Source: Ambrosia x helenae
Taxonomy: Eukaryota > Streptophyta > Magnoliopsida > Asterales > Asteraceae
Length of the DNA stretch: 64,000 bases
Assembly (NCBI GenBank): GCA_030844895.1
Contig: JAUTDX010007410.1
Location: 1 to 64,000 of the forward strand
Reading direction: 5' to 3'
Shown here: positions 26,001 through 41,000 of the stretch, piece after piece
Layout: every line of letters begins with the position of its first letter
Numbering within the stretch: the first letter of the stretch is position 1
Notes under the pieces: generated by a model
Seen by the model: only the letters and a program-made list of their open reading frames with translations
Database searches by the model: none
Told to the model about the DNA's origin: nothing
Made by a program: the position numbers and the translations under genes

Positions 26001-29000
26001 CGGGTCCTGTGACTAACCCAATAAGGGTACATTAGGCTATAAAATTATTTCCAAGAGTAAGAATTTCCAGCCTTTATAAACTGTTGTTCAGTATTCTTTG
26101 ACCTACACCACCTGAATGTCCAACGAGACACCCATTTTAGTTTGTTAATACTATAATTAGGCTTCTCCTATAAGGATAGGAGATTCGGGTCCTGTGACTA
26201 ACCCAATAAGGGTGTACATTAGGCTATAAAATTATTTCCAAGAGTAAGAATTTCCAGCCTTTATAAACTGTTGTTCAGTATTCTTTGACCTACAGCACCT
26301 GAATGTCCAACGAGACACCCATTTTAGTTTGTTAATACTATAATTAGGCTTCTCCTATAAGGATAGGAGATTCGGGTCCTGTGACTAACCAATAAGGGTG
26401 TACATTAGGCTATAAAATTATTTCCAAGAGTAAGAATTTCCAGCCTTTATAAACTGTTGTTCAGTATTCTTTGACCTACAGCACCTGAATGTCCAACGAG
26501 ACACCCATTTTAGTTTGTTAATACTATAATTAGGCTTCTCCTATAAGGATAGGAGATTCGGGTCCTGTGACTAACCCAATAAGGGTGTACATTAGGCTAT
26601 AAAATTATTTCCAAGAGTAAGAATTTCCAGCCTTTATAAACTGTTGTTCAGTATTCTTTGACCTACAGCACCTGAATGTCCAACGAGACACCCATTTTAG
26701 TTTGTTAATACTATAATTAGGCTTCTCCTATAAGGATAGGAGATTCGGGGTCCTGTGACTAACCCAATAAGGGTGTACATTAGGCTATAAAATTATTTCC
26801 AAGAGTAAGAATTTCCAGCCTTTATAAACTGTTGTTCAGTATTCTTTGACCTACAGCACCTGAATGTCCAACGAGACACCCATTTTAGTTTGTTAATACT
26901 ATAATTAGGCTTCTCCTATAAGGATAGGAGATTCGGGTCCTGTGACTAACCCAATAAGGGTGTACATTAGGCTATAAAATTATTTCCAAGAGTAAGAATT
27001 TCCAGCCTTTATAAACTGTTGTTCAGTATTCTTTGACCTACAACACCTGAATGTCCAACGAGACACCCATTTAGTTTTTAATACTATAATTAGGCTTCTC
27101 CTATAAGGATAGGAGATTCGGGTCCTGTGACTAACCCAATAAGGGTGTACATTAGGCTATAAAATTATTTCCAAGAGTAAGAATTTCCAGCCTTTATAAA
27201 CTGTTGTTCAGTATTCTTTGACCTACAGCACCTGAATGTCCAACGAGACACCCATTTTAGTTTGTTAATACTATAATTAGGCTTCTCCTATAAGGATAGG
27301 AGATTCGGGGTCCTGTGACTAACCCAATAAGGGTGTACATTAGGCTATAAAATTATTTCCAAGAGTAAGAATTTCCAGCCTTTATAAACTGTTGTTCAGT
27401 ATTCTTTGACCTACAGCACCTGAATGTCCAACGAGACACCCATTTTAGTTTGTTAATACTATAATTAGGCTTCTCCTATAAGGATAGGAGATTCGGGTCC
27501 TGTGACTAACCCAATAAGGGTGTACATTAGGCTATAAAATTATTTCCAAGAGTAAGAATTTCCAGCCTTTATAAACTGTTGTTCAGTATTCTTTGACCTA
27601 CAGCCACCTGAATGTCCAACGAGACACCCATTTTAGTTTGTTAATACTATAATTAGGCTTCTCCTATAAGGATAGGAGATTCGGGGTCCTGTGACTAACC
27701 CAATAAGGGTGTACATTAGGCTATAAAATTATTTCCAAGAGTAAGAATTTCCAGCCTTTATAAACTGTTGTTCAGTATTCTTTGACCTACACCACCTGAA
27801 TGTCCAACGAGACACCCATTTTAGTTTGTTAATACTATAATTAGGCTTCTCCTATAAGGATAGGAGATTCGGGGTCCTGTGACTAACCCAATAAGGGTGT
27901 ACATTAGGCTATAAAATTATTTCCAAGAGTAAGAATTTCCAGCCTTTATAAACTGTTGTTCAGTATTCTTTGACCTACAGCACCTGAATGTCCAACGAGA
28001 CACCCATTTTAGTTTGTTAATACTATAATTAGGCTTCTCCTATAAGGATAGGAGATTCGGGGTCCTGTGACTAACCCAATAAGGGTGTACATTAGGCTAT
28101 AAAATTATTTCCAAGAGTAAGAATTTCCAGCCTTTATAAACTGTTGTTCAGTATTCTTTGACCTACAGCACCTGAATGTCCAACGAGACACCCATTTTAG
28201 TTTGTTAATACTATAATTAGGCTTCTCCTATAAGGATAGGAGATTCGGGTCCTGTGACTAACCCAATAAGGGTGTACATTAGGCTATAAAATTATTTCCA
28301 AGAGTAAGAATTTCCAGCCTTTATAAACTGTTGTTCAGTATTCTTTGACCTACACCACCTGAATGTCCAACGAGACACCCATTTTAGTTTGTTAATACTA
28401 TAATTAGGCTTCTCCTATAAGGATAGGAGATTCGGGGTCCTGTGACTAACCCAATAAGGGTGTACATTAGGCTATAAAATTATTTCCAAGAGTAAGAATT
28501 TCCAGCCTTTATAAACTGTTGTTCAGTATTCTTTGACCTACAGCACCACTGAATGTCCAACGAGACACCCATTTTAGTTTGTTAATACTATAATTAGGCT
28601 TCTCCTATAAGGATAGGAGATTCGGGGTCCTGTGACTAACCCAATAAGGGTGTACATTAGGCTATAAAAATTATTTCAAGAGTAAGAATTTCCAGCCTTT
28701 ATAAACTGTTGTTCAGTATTCTTTGACCTACACACCTGAATGTCCAACGAGACACCCATTTTAGTTTGTTAATACTATAATTAGGCTTCTCCTATAAGGA
28801 TAGGAGATTCGGGTCCTGTGACTAACCCAATAAGGGTGTACATTAGGCTATAAAATTATTTCCAAGAGTAAGAATTTCCAGCCTTTATAAACTGTTGTTC
28901 AGTATTCTTTGACCTACAGCACCTGAATGTCCAACGAGACACCCATTTTAGTTTGTTAATACTATAATTAGGCTTCTCCTATAAGGATAGGAGATTCGGG

Positions 29001-32000
29001 GTCCTGTGACTAACCCAATAAGGGTGTACATTAGGCTATAAAATTATTTCCAAGAGTAAGAATTTCCAGCCTTTATAAACTGTTGTTCAGTATTCTTTGA
29101 CCTACAGCACCTGAATGTCCAACGAGACACCCATTTTAGTTTGTTAATACTATAATTAGGCTTCTCCTATAAGGATAGGAGATTCGGGGTCCTGTGACTA
29201 ACCCAATAAGGGTGTACATTAGGCTATAAAATTATTTCCAAGAGTAAGAATTTCCAGCCTTTATAAACTGTTGTTCAGTATTCTTTGACCTACAGCACCT
29301 GAATGTCCAACGAGACACCCATTTTAGTTTGTTAATACTATAATTAGGCTTCTCCTATAAGGATAGGAGATTCGGGTCCTGTGACTAACCCAAAAGGGTG
29401 TACATTAGGCTATAAAATTATTTCCAAGAGTAAGAATTTCCAGCCTTTATAAACTGTTGTTCAGTATTCTTTGACCTACAGCACCTGAATGTCCAACGAG
29501 ACACCCATTTTAGTTTGTTAATACTATAATTAGGCTTCTCCTATAAGGATAGGAGATTCGGGGTCCTGTGACTAACCCAATAAGGGTGTACATTAGGCTA
29601 TAAAATTATTTCCAAGAGTAAGAATTTCCAGCCTTTATAAACTGTTGTTCAGTATTCTTTGACCTACAGCACCTGAATGTCCAACGAGACACCCATTTTA
29701 GTTTGTTAATACTATAATTAGGCTTCTCCTATAAGGATAGGAGATTCGGGTCCTGTGACTAACCCAATAAGGGTGTACATTAGGCTATAAAATTATTTCC
29801 AAGAGTAAGAATTTCCAGCCTTTATAAACTGTTGTTCAGTATTCTTTGACCTACACCACCTGAATGTCCAACGAGACACCCATTTTAGTTTGTTAATACT
29901 ATAATTAGGCTTCTCCTATAAGGATAGGAGATTCGGGTCCTGTGACTAACCCAATAAGGGTGTACATTAGGCTATAAAATTATTTCCAAGAGTAAGAATT
30001 TCCAGCCTTTATAAACTGTTGTTCAGTATTCTTTGACCTACAGCACCTGAATGTCCAACGAGACACCCATTTTAGTTTGTTAATACTATAATTAGGCTTC
30101 TCCTATAAGGATAGGAGATTCGGGGTCCTGTGACTAACCCAATAAGGGTGTACATTAGGCTATAAAATTATTTCCAAGAGTAAGAATTTCCAGCCTTTAT
30201 AAACTGTTGTTCAGTATTCTTTGACCTACAGCACCTGAATGTCCAACGAGACACCCATTTTAGTTTGTTAATACTATAATTAGGCTTCTCCTATAAGGAT
30301 AGGAGATTCGGGTCCTGTGACTAACCCAATAAGGGTGTACATTAGGCTATAAAATTATTTCCAAGAGTAAGAATTTCCAGCCTTTATAAACTGTTGTTCA
30401 GTATTCTTTGACCTACAGCACCTGAATGTCCAACGAGACACCCATTTTAGTTTGTTAATACTATAATTAGGCTTCTCCTATAAGGATAGGAGATTCGGGT
30501 CCTGTGACTAACCCAATAAGGGTGTACATTAGGCTATAAAATTATTTCCAAGAGTAAGAATTTCCAGCCTTTATAAACTGTTGTTCAGTATTCTTTGACC
30601 TACAGCACCTGAATGTCCAACGAGACACCCATTTTAGTTTGTTAATACTATAATTAGGCTTCTCCTATAAGGATAGGAGATTCGGGTCCTGTGACTAACC
30701 CAATAAGGGTGTACATTAGGCTATAAAATTATTTCCAAGAGTAAGAATTTCCAGCCTTTATAAACTGTTGTTCAGTATTCTTTGACCTACAGCACCTGAA
30801 TGTCCAACGAGACACCCATTTTAGTTTGTTAATACTATAATTAGGCTTCTCCTATAAGGATAGGAGATTCGGGTCCTGTGACTAACCCAATAAGGGTGTA
30901 CATTAGGCTATAAAATTATTTCCAAGAGTAAGAATTTCCAGCCTTTATAAACTGTTGTTCAGTATTCTTTGACCTACAGCACCTGAATGTCCAACGAGAC
31001 ACCCATTTTAGTTTGTTAATACTATAATTAGGCTTCTCCTATAAGGATAGGAGATTCGGGGTCCTGTGACTAACCCAATAAGGTGTACATTAGGCTATAA
31101 AATTATTTCCAAGAGTAAGAATTTCCAGCCTTTATAAACTGTTGTTCAGTATTCTTTGACCTACAGCACCTGAATGTCCAACGAGACACCCATTTAGTTT
31201 GTTAATACTATAATTAGGCTTCTCCTATAAGGATAGGAGATTCGGGGTCCTGTGACTAACCCAATAAGGGTGTACATTAGGCTATAAAATTATTTCCAAG
31301 AGTAAGAATTTCCAGCCTTTATAAACTGTTGTTCAGTATTCTTTGACCTACAGCACCTGAATGTCCAACGAGACACCCATTTTAGTTTGTTAATACTATA
31401 ATTAGGCTTCTCCTATAAGGATAGGAGATTCGGGGTCCTGTGACTAACCCAATAAGGGTGTACATTAGGCTATAAAATTATTTCCAAGAGTAAGAATTTC
31501 CAGCCTTTATAAACTGTTGTTCAGTATTCTTTGACCTACAGCACCTGAATGTCCAACGAGACACCCATTTTAGTTTGTTAATACTATAATTAGGCTTCTC
31601 CTATAAGGATAGGAGATTCGGGTCCTGTGACTAACCCAATAAGGTGTACATTAGGCTATAAAATTATTTCCAAGAGTAAGAATTTCCAGCCTTTATAAAC
31701 TGTTGTTCAGTATTCTTTGACCTACAGCACCTGAATGTCCAACGAGACACCCATTTTAGTTTGTTAATACTATAATTAGGCTTCTCCTATAAGGATAGGA
31801 GATTCGGGTCCTGTGACTAACCCAATAAGGGTGTACATTAGGCTATAAAATATTTCCAAGAGTAAGAATTTCCAGCCTTTATAAACTGTTGTTCAGTATT
31901 CTTTGACCTACAGCACCTGAATGTCCAACGAGACACCCATTTTAGTTTGTTAATACTATAATTAGGCTTCTCCTATAAGGATAGGAGATTCGGGGTCCTG

Positions 32001-35000
32001 TGACTAACCCAATAAGGGTGTACATTAGGCTATAAAATTATTTCCAAGAGTAAGAATTTCCAGCCTTTATAAACTGTTGTTCAGTATTCTTTGACCTACA
32101 CCACCTGAATGTCCAACGAGACACCCATTTTAGTTTGTTAATACTATAATTAGGCTTCTCCTATAAGGATAGGAGATTCGGGTCCTGTGACTAACCCAAT
32201 AAGGTGTACATTAGGCTATAAAATTATTTCCAAGAGTAAGAATTTCCAGCCTTTATAAACTGTTGTTCAGTATTCTTTGACCTACAGCACCTGAATGTCC
32301 AACGAGACACCCATTTTAGTTTGTTAATACTATAATTAGGCTTCTCCTATAAGGATAGGAGATTCGGGGTCCTGTGACTAACCCAATAAGGGTGTACATT
32401 AGGCTATAAAATTATTTCCAAGAGTAAGAATTTCCAGCCTTTATAAACTGTTGTTCAGTATTCTTTGACCTACAGCACCTGAATGTCCAACGAGACACCC
32501 ATTTTAGTTTGTTAATACTATAATTAGGCTTCTCCTATAAGGATAGGAGATTCGGGGTCCTGTGACTAACCAATAAGGGTGTACATTAGGCTATAAAATT
32601 ATTTCCAAGAGTAAGAATTTCCAGCCTTTATAAACTGTTGTTCAGTATTCTTTGACCTAAAGCACCTGAATGTCCAACGAGACACCCATTTTAGTTTGTT
32701 AATACTATAATTAGGCTTCTCCTATAAGGATAGGAGATTCGGGTCCTGTGACTAACCCAATAAGGGTGTACATTAGGCTATAAAATTATTTCCAAGAGTA
32801 AGAATTTCCAGCCTTTATAAACTGTTGTTCAGTATTCTTTGACCTACAGCACCTGAATGTCCAACGAGACACCCATTTTAGTTTGTTAATACTATAATTA
32901 GGCTTCTCCTATAAGGATAGGAGATTCGGGTCCTGTGACTAACCCAATAAGGGTGTACATTAGGCTATAAAATTATTTCCAAGAGTAAGAATTTCCAGCC
33001 TTTATAAACTGTTGTTCAGTATTCTTTGACCTACAGCACCTGAATGTCCAACGAGACACCCATTTTAGTTTGTTAATACTATAATTAGGCTTCTCCTATA
33101 AGGATAGGAGATTCGGGGTCCTGTGACTAACCCAATAAGGGTGTACATTAGGCTATAAAATTATTTCCAAGAGTAAGAATTTCCAGCCTTTATAAACTGT
33201 TGTTCAGTATTCTTTGACCTACAGCACCTGAATGTCCAACGAGACACCCATTTTAGTTTGTTAATACTATAATTAGGCTTCTCCTATAAGGATAGGAGAT
33301 TCGGGGTCCTGTGACTAACCCAATAAGGGTGTACATTAGGCTATAAAATTATTTCCAAGAGTAAGAATTTCCAGCCTTTATAAACTGTTGTTCAGTATTC
33401 TTTGACCTACAGCACCTGAATGTCCAACAACGAGACACCCATTTTAGTTTGTTAATACTATAATTAGGCTTCTCCTATAAGGATAGGAGATTCGGGTCCT
33501 GTGACTAACCCAATAAGGGTGTACATTAGGCTATAAAATTATTTCCAAGAGTAAGAATTTCCAGCCTTTATAAACTGTTGTTCAGTATTCTTTGACCTAC
33601 ACCACCTGAATGTCCAACGAGACACCCATTTTAGTTTGTTAATACTATAATTAGGCTTCTCCTATAAGGATAGGAGATTCGGGTCCTGTGACTAACCCAA
33701 TAAGGGTGTACATTAGGCTATAAAATTATTTCCAAGAGTAAGAATTTCCAGCCTTTATAAACTGTTGTTCAGTATTCTTTGACCTACAGCACCTGAATGT
33801 CCAACGAGACACCCATTTTAGTTTGTTAATACTATAATTAGGCTTCTCCTATAAGGATAGGAGATTCGGGTCCTGTGACTAACCCAATAAGGGTGTACAT
33901 TAGGCTATAAAATTATTTCCAAGAGTAAGAATTTCCAGCCTTTATAAACTGTTGTTCAGTATTCTTTGACCTACAGCACCTGAATGTCCAACGAGACACC
34001 CATTTTAGTTTGTTAATACTATAATTAGGCTTCTCCTATAAGGATAGGAGATTCGGGGTCCTGTGACTAACCCAATAAGGGTGTACATTAGGCTATAAAA
34101 TTATTTCCAAGAGTAAGAATTTCCAGCCTTTATAAACTGTTGTTCAGTATTCTTTGACCTACAGCACCTGAATGTCCAACGAGACACCCATTTTAGTTTG
34201 TTAATACTATAATTAGGCTTCTCCTATAAGGATAGGAGATTCGGGTCCTGTGACTAACCCAATAAGGGTGTACATTAGGCTATAAAATTATTTCCAAGAG
34301 TAAGAATTTCCAGCCTTTATAAACTGTTGTTCAGTATTCTTTGACCTACACCACCTGAATGTCCAACGAGACACCCATTTTAGTTTGTTAATACTATAAT
34401 TAGGCTTCTCCTATAAGGATAGGAGATTCGGGGTCCTGTGACTAACCCAATAAGGGTGTACATTAGGCTATAAAATTATTTCCAAGAGTAAGAATTTCCA
34501 GCCTTTATAAACTGTTGTTCAGTATTCTTTGACCTACAGCACCTGAATGTCCAACGAGACACCCATTTTAGTTTGTTAATACTATAATTAGGCTTCTCCT
34601 ATAAGGATAGGAGATTCGGGGTCCTGTGACTAACCCAATAAGGGTGTACATTAGGCTATAAAATTATTTCCAAGAGTAAGAATTTCCAGCCTTTATAAAC
34701 TGTTGTTCAGTATTCTTTGACCTACACCACCTGAATGTCCAACGAGACACCCATTTTAGTTTGTTAATACTATAATTAGGCTTCTCCTATAAGGATAGGA
34801 GATTCGGGTCCTGTGACTAACCCAATAAGGGTGTACATTAGGCTATAAAATTATTTCCAAGAGTAAGAATTTCCAGCCTTTATAAACTGTTGTTCAGTAT
34901 TCTTTGACCTACAGCACCTGAATGTCCAACGAGACACCCATTTTAGTTTGTTAATACTATAATTAGGCTTCTCCTATAAGGATAGGAGATTCGGGGTCCT

Positions 35001-38000
35001 GTGACTAACCCAATAAGGGTGTACATTAGGCTATAAAATTATTTCCAAGAGTAAGAATTTCCAGCCTTTATAAACTGTTGTTCAGTATTCTTTGACCTAC
35101 AGCACCTGAATGTCCAACGAGACACCCATTTTAGTTTGTTAATACTATAATTAGGCTTCTCCTATAAGGATAGGAGATTCGGGGTCCTGTGACTAACCCA
35201 ATAAGGGTGTACATTAGGCTATAAAATTATTTCCAAGAGTAAGAATTTCCAGCCTTTATAAACTGTTGTTCAGTATTCTTTGACCTACAGCACCTGAATG
35301 TCCAACGAGACACCCATTTTAGTTTGTTAATACTATAATTAGGCTTCTCCTATAAGGATAGGAGATTCGGGGTCCTGTGACTAACCCAATAAGGGTGTAC
35401 ATTAGGCTATAAAATTATTTCCAAGAGTAAGAATTTCCAGCCTTTATAAACTGTTGTTCAGTATTCTTTGACCTACAGCACCTGAATGTCCAACGAGACA
35501 CCCATTTTAGTTTGTTAATACTATAATTAGGCTTCTCCTATAAGGATAGGAGATTCGGGGTCCTGTGACTAACCCAATAAGGGTGTACATTAGGCTATAA
35601 AATTATTTCCAAGAGTAAGAATTTCCAGCCTTTATAAACTGTTGTTCAGTATTCTTTGACCTACAGCACCTGAATGTCCAACGAGACACCCATTTTAGTT
35701 TGTTAATACTATAATTAGGCTTCTCCTATAAGGATAGGAGATTCGGGGTCCTGACTAACCCAATAAGGGTGTACATTAGGCTATAAAATTATTTCCAAGA
35801 GTAAGAATTTCCAGCCTTTATAAACTGTTGTTCAGTATTCTTTGACCTACAGCACCTGAATGTCCAACGAGACACCCATTTTAGTTTGTTAATACTATAA
35901 TTAGGCTTCTCCTATAAGGATAGGAGATTCGGGGTCCTGTGACTAACCCAATAAGGGTGTACATTAGGCTATAAAATTATTTCCAAGAGTAAGAATTTCC
36001 AGCCTTTATAAACTGTTGTTCAGTATTCTTTGACCTACAGCACCTGAATGTCCAACGAGACACCCATTTTAGTTTGTTAATACTATAATTAGGCTTCTCC
36101 TATAAGGATAGGAGATTCGGGGTCCTGTGACTAACCCAATAAGGGTGTACATTAGGCTATAAAATTATTTCCAAGAGTAAGAATTTCCAGCCTTTATAAA
36201 CTGTTGTTCAGTATTCTTTGACCTACACACCTGAATGTCCAACGAGACACCCATTTTAGTTTGTTAATACTATAATTAGGCTTCTCCTATAAGGATAGGA
36301 GATTCGGGGTCCTGTGACTAACCCAATAAGGGTGTACATTAGGCTATAAAATTATTTCCAAGAGTAAGAATTTCCAGCCTTTATAAACTGTTGTTCAGTA
36401 TTCTTTGACCTACAGCACCTGAATGTCCAACGAGACACCCATTTTAGTTTGTTAATACTATAATTAGGCTTCTCCTATAAGGATAGGAGATTCGGGGTCC
36501 TGTGACTAACCCAATAAGGGTGTACATTAGGCTATAAAATTATTTCCAAGAGTAAGAATTTCCAGCCTTTATAAACTGTTGTTCAGTATTCTTTGACCTA
36601 CAGCACCTGAATGTCCAACGAGACACCCATTTTAGTTTGTTAATACTATAATTAGGCTTCTCCTATAAGGATAGGAGATTCGGGTCCTGTGACTAACCCA
36701 ATAAGGGTGTACATTAGGCTATAAAATTATTTCCAAGAGTAAGAATTTCCAGCCTTTATAAACTGTTGTTCAGTATTCTTTGACCTACAGCACCTGAATG
36801 TCCAACGAGACACCCATTTTAGTTTGTTAATACTATAATTAGGCTTCTCCTATAAGGATAGGAGATTCGGGGTCCTGTGACTAACCCAATAAGGGTGTAC
36901 ATTAGGCTATAAAATTATTTCCAAGAGTAAGAATTTCCAGCCTTTATAAACTGTTGTTCAGTATTCTTTGACCTACAGCACCTGAATGTCCAACGAGACA
37001 CCCATTTTAGTTTGTTAATACTATAATTAGGCTTCTCCTATAAGGATAGGAGATTCGGGGTCCTGTGACTAACCCAATAAGGGTGTACATTAGGCTATAA
37101 AATTATTTCCAAGAGTAAGAATTTCCAGCCTTTATAAACTGTTGTTCAGTATTCTTTGACCTACAGCACCTGAATGTCCAACGAGACACCCATTTTAGTT
37201 TGTTAATACTATAATTAGGCTTCTCCTATAAGGATAGGAGATTCGGGGTCCTGTGACTAACCCAATAAGGGTGTACATTAGGCTATAAAATTATTTCCAA
37301 GAGTAAGAATTTCCAGCCTTTATAAACTGTTGTTCAGTATTCTTTGACCTACACCACCTGAATGTCCAACGAGACACCCATTTTAGTTTGTTAATACTAT
37401 AATTAGGCTTCTCCTATAAGGATAGGAGATTCGGGGTCCTGTGACTAACCCAATAAGGGTGTACATTAGGCTATAAAATTATTTCCAAGAGTAAGAATTT
37501 CCAGCCTTTATAAACTGTTGTTCAGTATTCTTTGACCTACACACCTGAATGTCCAACGAGACACCCATTTTAGTTTGTTAATACTATAATTAGGCTTCTC
37601 CTATAAGGATAGGAGATTCGGGGTCCTGTGACTAACCCAATAAGGGTGTACATTAGGCTATAAAATTATTTCCAAGAGTAAGAATTTCCAGCCTTTATAA
37701 ACTGTTGTTCAGTATTCTTTGACCTACACACCTGAATGTCCAACGAGACACCCATTTTAGTTTGTTAATACTATAATTAGGCTTCTCCTATAAGGATAGG
37801 AGATTCGGGTCCTGTGACTAACCCAATAAGGGTACATTAGGCTATAAAATTATTTCCAAGAGTAAGAATTTCCAGCCTTTATAAACTGTTGTTCAGTATT
37901 CTTTGACCTACAGCACCTGAATGTCCAACGAGACACCCATTTTAGTTTGTTAATACTATAATTAGGCTTCTCCTATAAGGATAGGAGATTCGGGGTCCTG

Positions 38001-41000
38001 TGACTAACCCAATAAGGGTGTACATTAGGCTATAAAATTATTTCCAAGAGTAAGAATTTCCAGCCTTTATAAACTGTTGTTCAGTATTCTTTGACCTACA
38101 CACCTGAATGTCCAACGAGACACCCATTTTAGTTTGTTAATACTATAATTAGGCTTCTCCTATAAGGATAGGAGATTCGGGGTCCTGTGACTAACCCAAT
38201 AAGGTGTACATTAGGCTATAAAATTATTTCCAAGAGTAAGAATTTCCAGCCTTTATAAACTGTTTTCAGTATTCTTTGACCTACAGCACCTGAATGTCCA
38301 ACGAGACACCCATTTTAGTTTGTTAATACTATAATTAGGCTTCTCCTATAAGGATAGGAGATTCGGGGTCCTGTGACTAACCCAATAAGGGTGTACATTA
38401 GGCTATAAAATTATTTCCAAGAGTAAGAATTTCCAGCCTTTATAAACTGTTGTTCAGTATTCTTTGACCTACAGCACCTGAATGTCCAACGAGACACCCA
38501 TTTTAGTTTGTTAATACTATAATTAGGCTTCTCCTATAAGGATAGGAGATTCGGGTCCTGTGACTAACCCAATAAGGGTGTACATTAGGCTATAAAATTA
38601 TTTCCAAGAGTAAGAATTTCCAGCCTTTATAAACTGTTGTTCAGTATTCTTTGACCTACAGCACCTGAATGTCCAACGAGACACCCATTTTAGTTTGTTA
38701 ATACTATAATTAGGCTTCTCCTATAAGGATAGGAGATTCGGGTCCTGTGACTAACCCAATAAGGGTGTACATTAGGCTATAAAATTATTTCCAAGAGTAA
38801 GAATTTCCAGCCTTTATAAACTGTTGTTCAGTATTCTTTGACCTACAGCACCTGAATGTCCAACGAGACACCCATTTTAGTTTGTTAATACTATAATTAG
38901 GCTTCTCCTATAAGGATAGGAGATTCGGGGTCCTGTGACTAACCCAATAAGGGTGTACATTAGGCTATAAAATTATTTCCAAGAGTAAGAATTTCCAGCC
39001 TTTATAAACTGTTGTTCAGTATTCTTTGACCTACACCACCTGAATGTCCAACGAGACACCCATTTTAGTTTGTTAATACTATAATTAGGCTTCTCCTATA
39101 AGGATAGGAGATTCGGGGTCCTGTGACTAACCCAATAAGGGTGTACATTAGGCTATAAAATTATTTCCAAGAGTAAGAATTTCCAGCCTTTATAAACTGT
39201 TGTTCAGTATTCTTTGACCTACAGCACCTGAATGTCCAACGAGACACCCATTTTAGTTTGTTAATACTATAATTAGGCTTCTCCTATAAGGATAGGAGAT
39301 TCGGGTCCTGTGACTAACCCAATAAGGGTGTACATTAGGCTATAAAATTATTTCCAAGAGTAAGAATTTCCAGCCTTTATAAACTGTTGTTCAGTATTCT
39401 TTGACCTACAGCACCTGAATGTCCAACGAGACACCCATTTTAGTTTGTTAATACTATAATTAGGCTTCTCCTATAAGGATAGAGATTCGGGGTCCTGTGA
39501 CTAACCCAATAAGGTGTACATTAGGCTATAAAATTATTTCCAAGAGTAAGAATTTCCAGCCTTTATAAACTGTTGTTCAGTATTCTTTGACCTACAGCAC
39601 CTGAATGTCCAACGAGACACCCATTTTAGTTTGTTAATACTATAATTAGGCTTCTCCTATAAGGATAGGAGATTCGGGGTCCTGTGACTAACCCAATAAG
39701 GGTGTACATTAGGCTATAAAATTATTTCCAAGAGTAAGAATTTCCAGCCTTTATAAACTGTTGTTCAGTATTCTTTGACCTACAGCACCTGAATGTCCAA
39801 CGAGACACCCATTTTAGTTTGTTAATACTATAATTAGGCTTCTCCTATAAGGATAGGAGATTCGGGGTCCTGTGACTAACCCAATAAGGGTGTACATTAG
39901 GCTATAAAATTATTTCCAAGAGTAAGAATTTCCAGCCTTTATAAACTGTTGTTCAGTATTCTTTGACCTACAGCACCTGAATGTCCAACGAGACACCCAT
40001 TTTAGTTTGTTAATACTATAATTAGGCTTCTCCTATAAGGATAGGAGATTCGGGGTCCTGTGACTAACCCATAAGGGTGTACATTAGGCTATAAAATTAT
40101 TTCCAAGAGTAAGAATTTCCAGCCTTTATAAACTGTTTTCAGTATTCTTTGACCTACACCACCTGAATGTCCAACGAGACACCCATTTTAGTTTGTTAAT
40201 ACTATAATTAGGCTTCTCCTATAAGGATAGGAGATTCGGGTCCTGTGACTAACCCAATAAGGGTGTACATTAGGCTATAAAATTATTTCCAAGAGTAAGA
40301 ATTTCCAGCCTTTATAAACTGTTGTTCAGTATTCTTTGACCTAAACCCTGAATGTCCAACGAGACACCCATTTTAGTTTGTTAATACTATAATTAGGCTT
40401 CTCCTATAAGGATAGGAGATTCGGGGTCCTGTGACTAACCCAATAAGGGTGTACATTAGGCTATAAAATTATTTCCAAGAGTAAGAATTTCCAGCCTTTA
40501 TAAACTGTTGTTCAGTATTCTTTGACCTACACCACCTGAATGTCCAACGAGACACCCATTTTAGTTTGTTAATACTATAATTAGGCTTCTCCTATAAGGA
40601 TAGGAGATTCGGGTCCTGTGACTAACCCAATAAGGGTGTACATTAGGCTATAAAATTATTTCCAAGAGTAAGAATTTCCAGCCTTTATAAACTGTTGTTC
40701 AGTATTCTTTGACCTACAGCACCTGAATGTCCAACGAGACACCCATTTTAGTTTGTTAATACTATAATTAGGCTTCTCCTATAAGGATAGGAGATTCGGG
40801 GTCCTGTGACTAACCCAATAAGGGTGTACATTAGGCTATAAAATTATTTCCAAGAGTAAGAATTTCCAGCCTTTATAAACTGTTGTTCAGTATTCTTTGA
40901 CCTACACCACCTGAATGTCCAACGAGACACCCATTTTAGTTTGTTAATACTATAATTAGGCTTCTCCTATAAGGATAGGAGATTCGGGGTCCTGTGACTA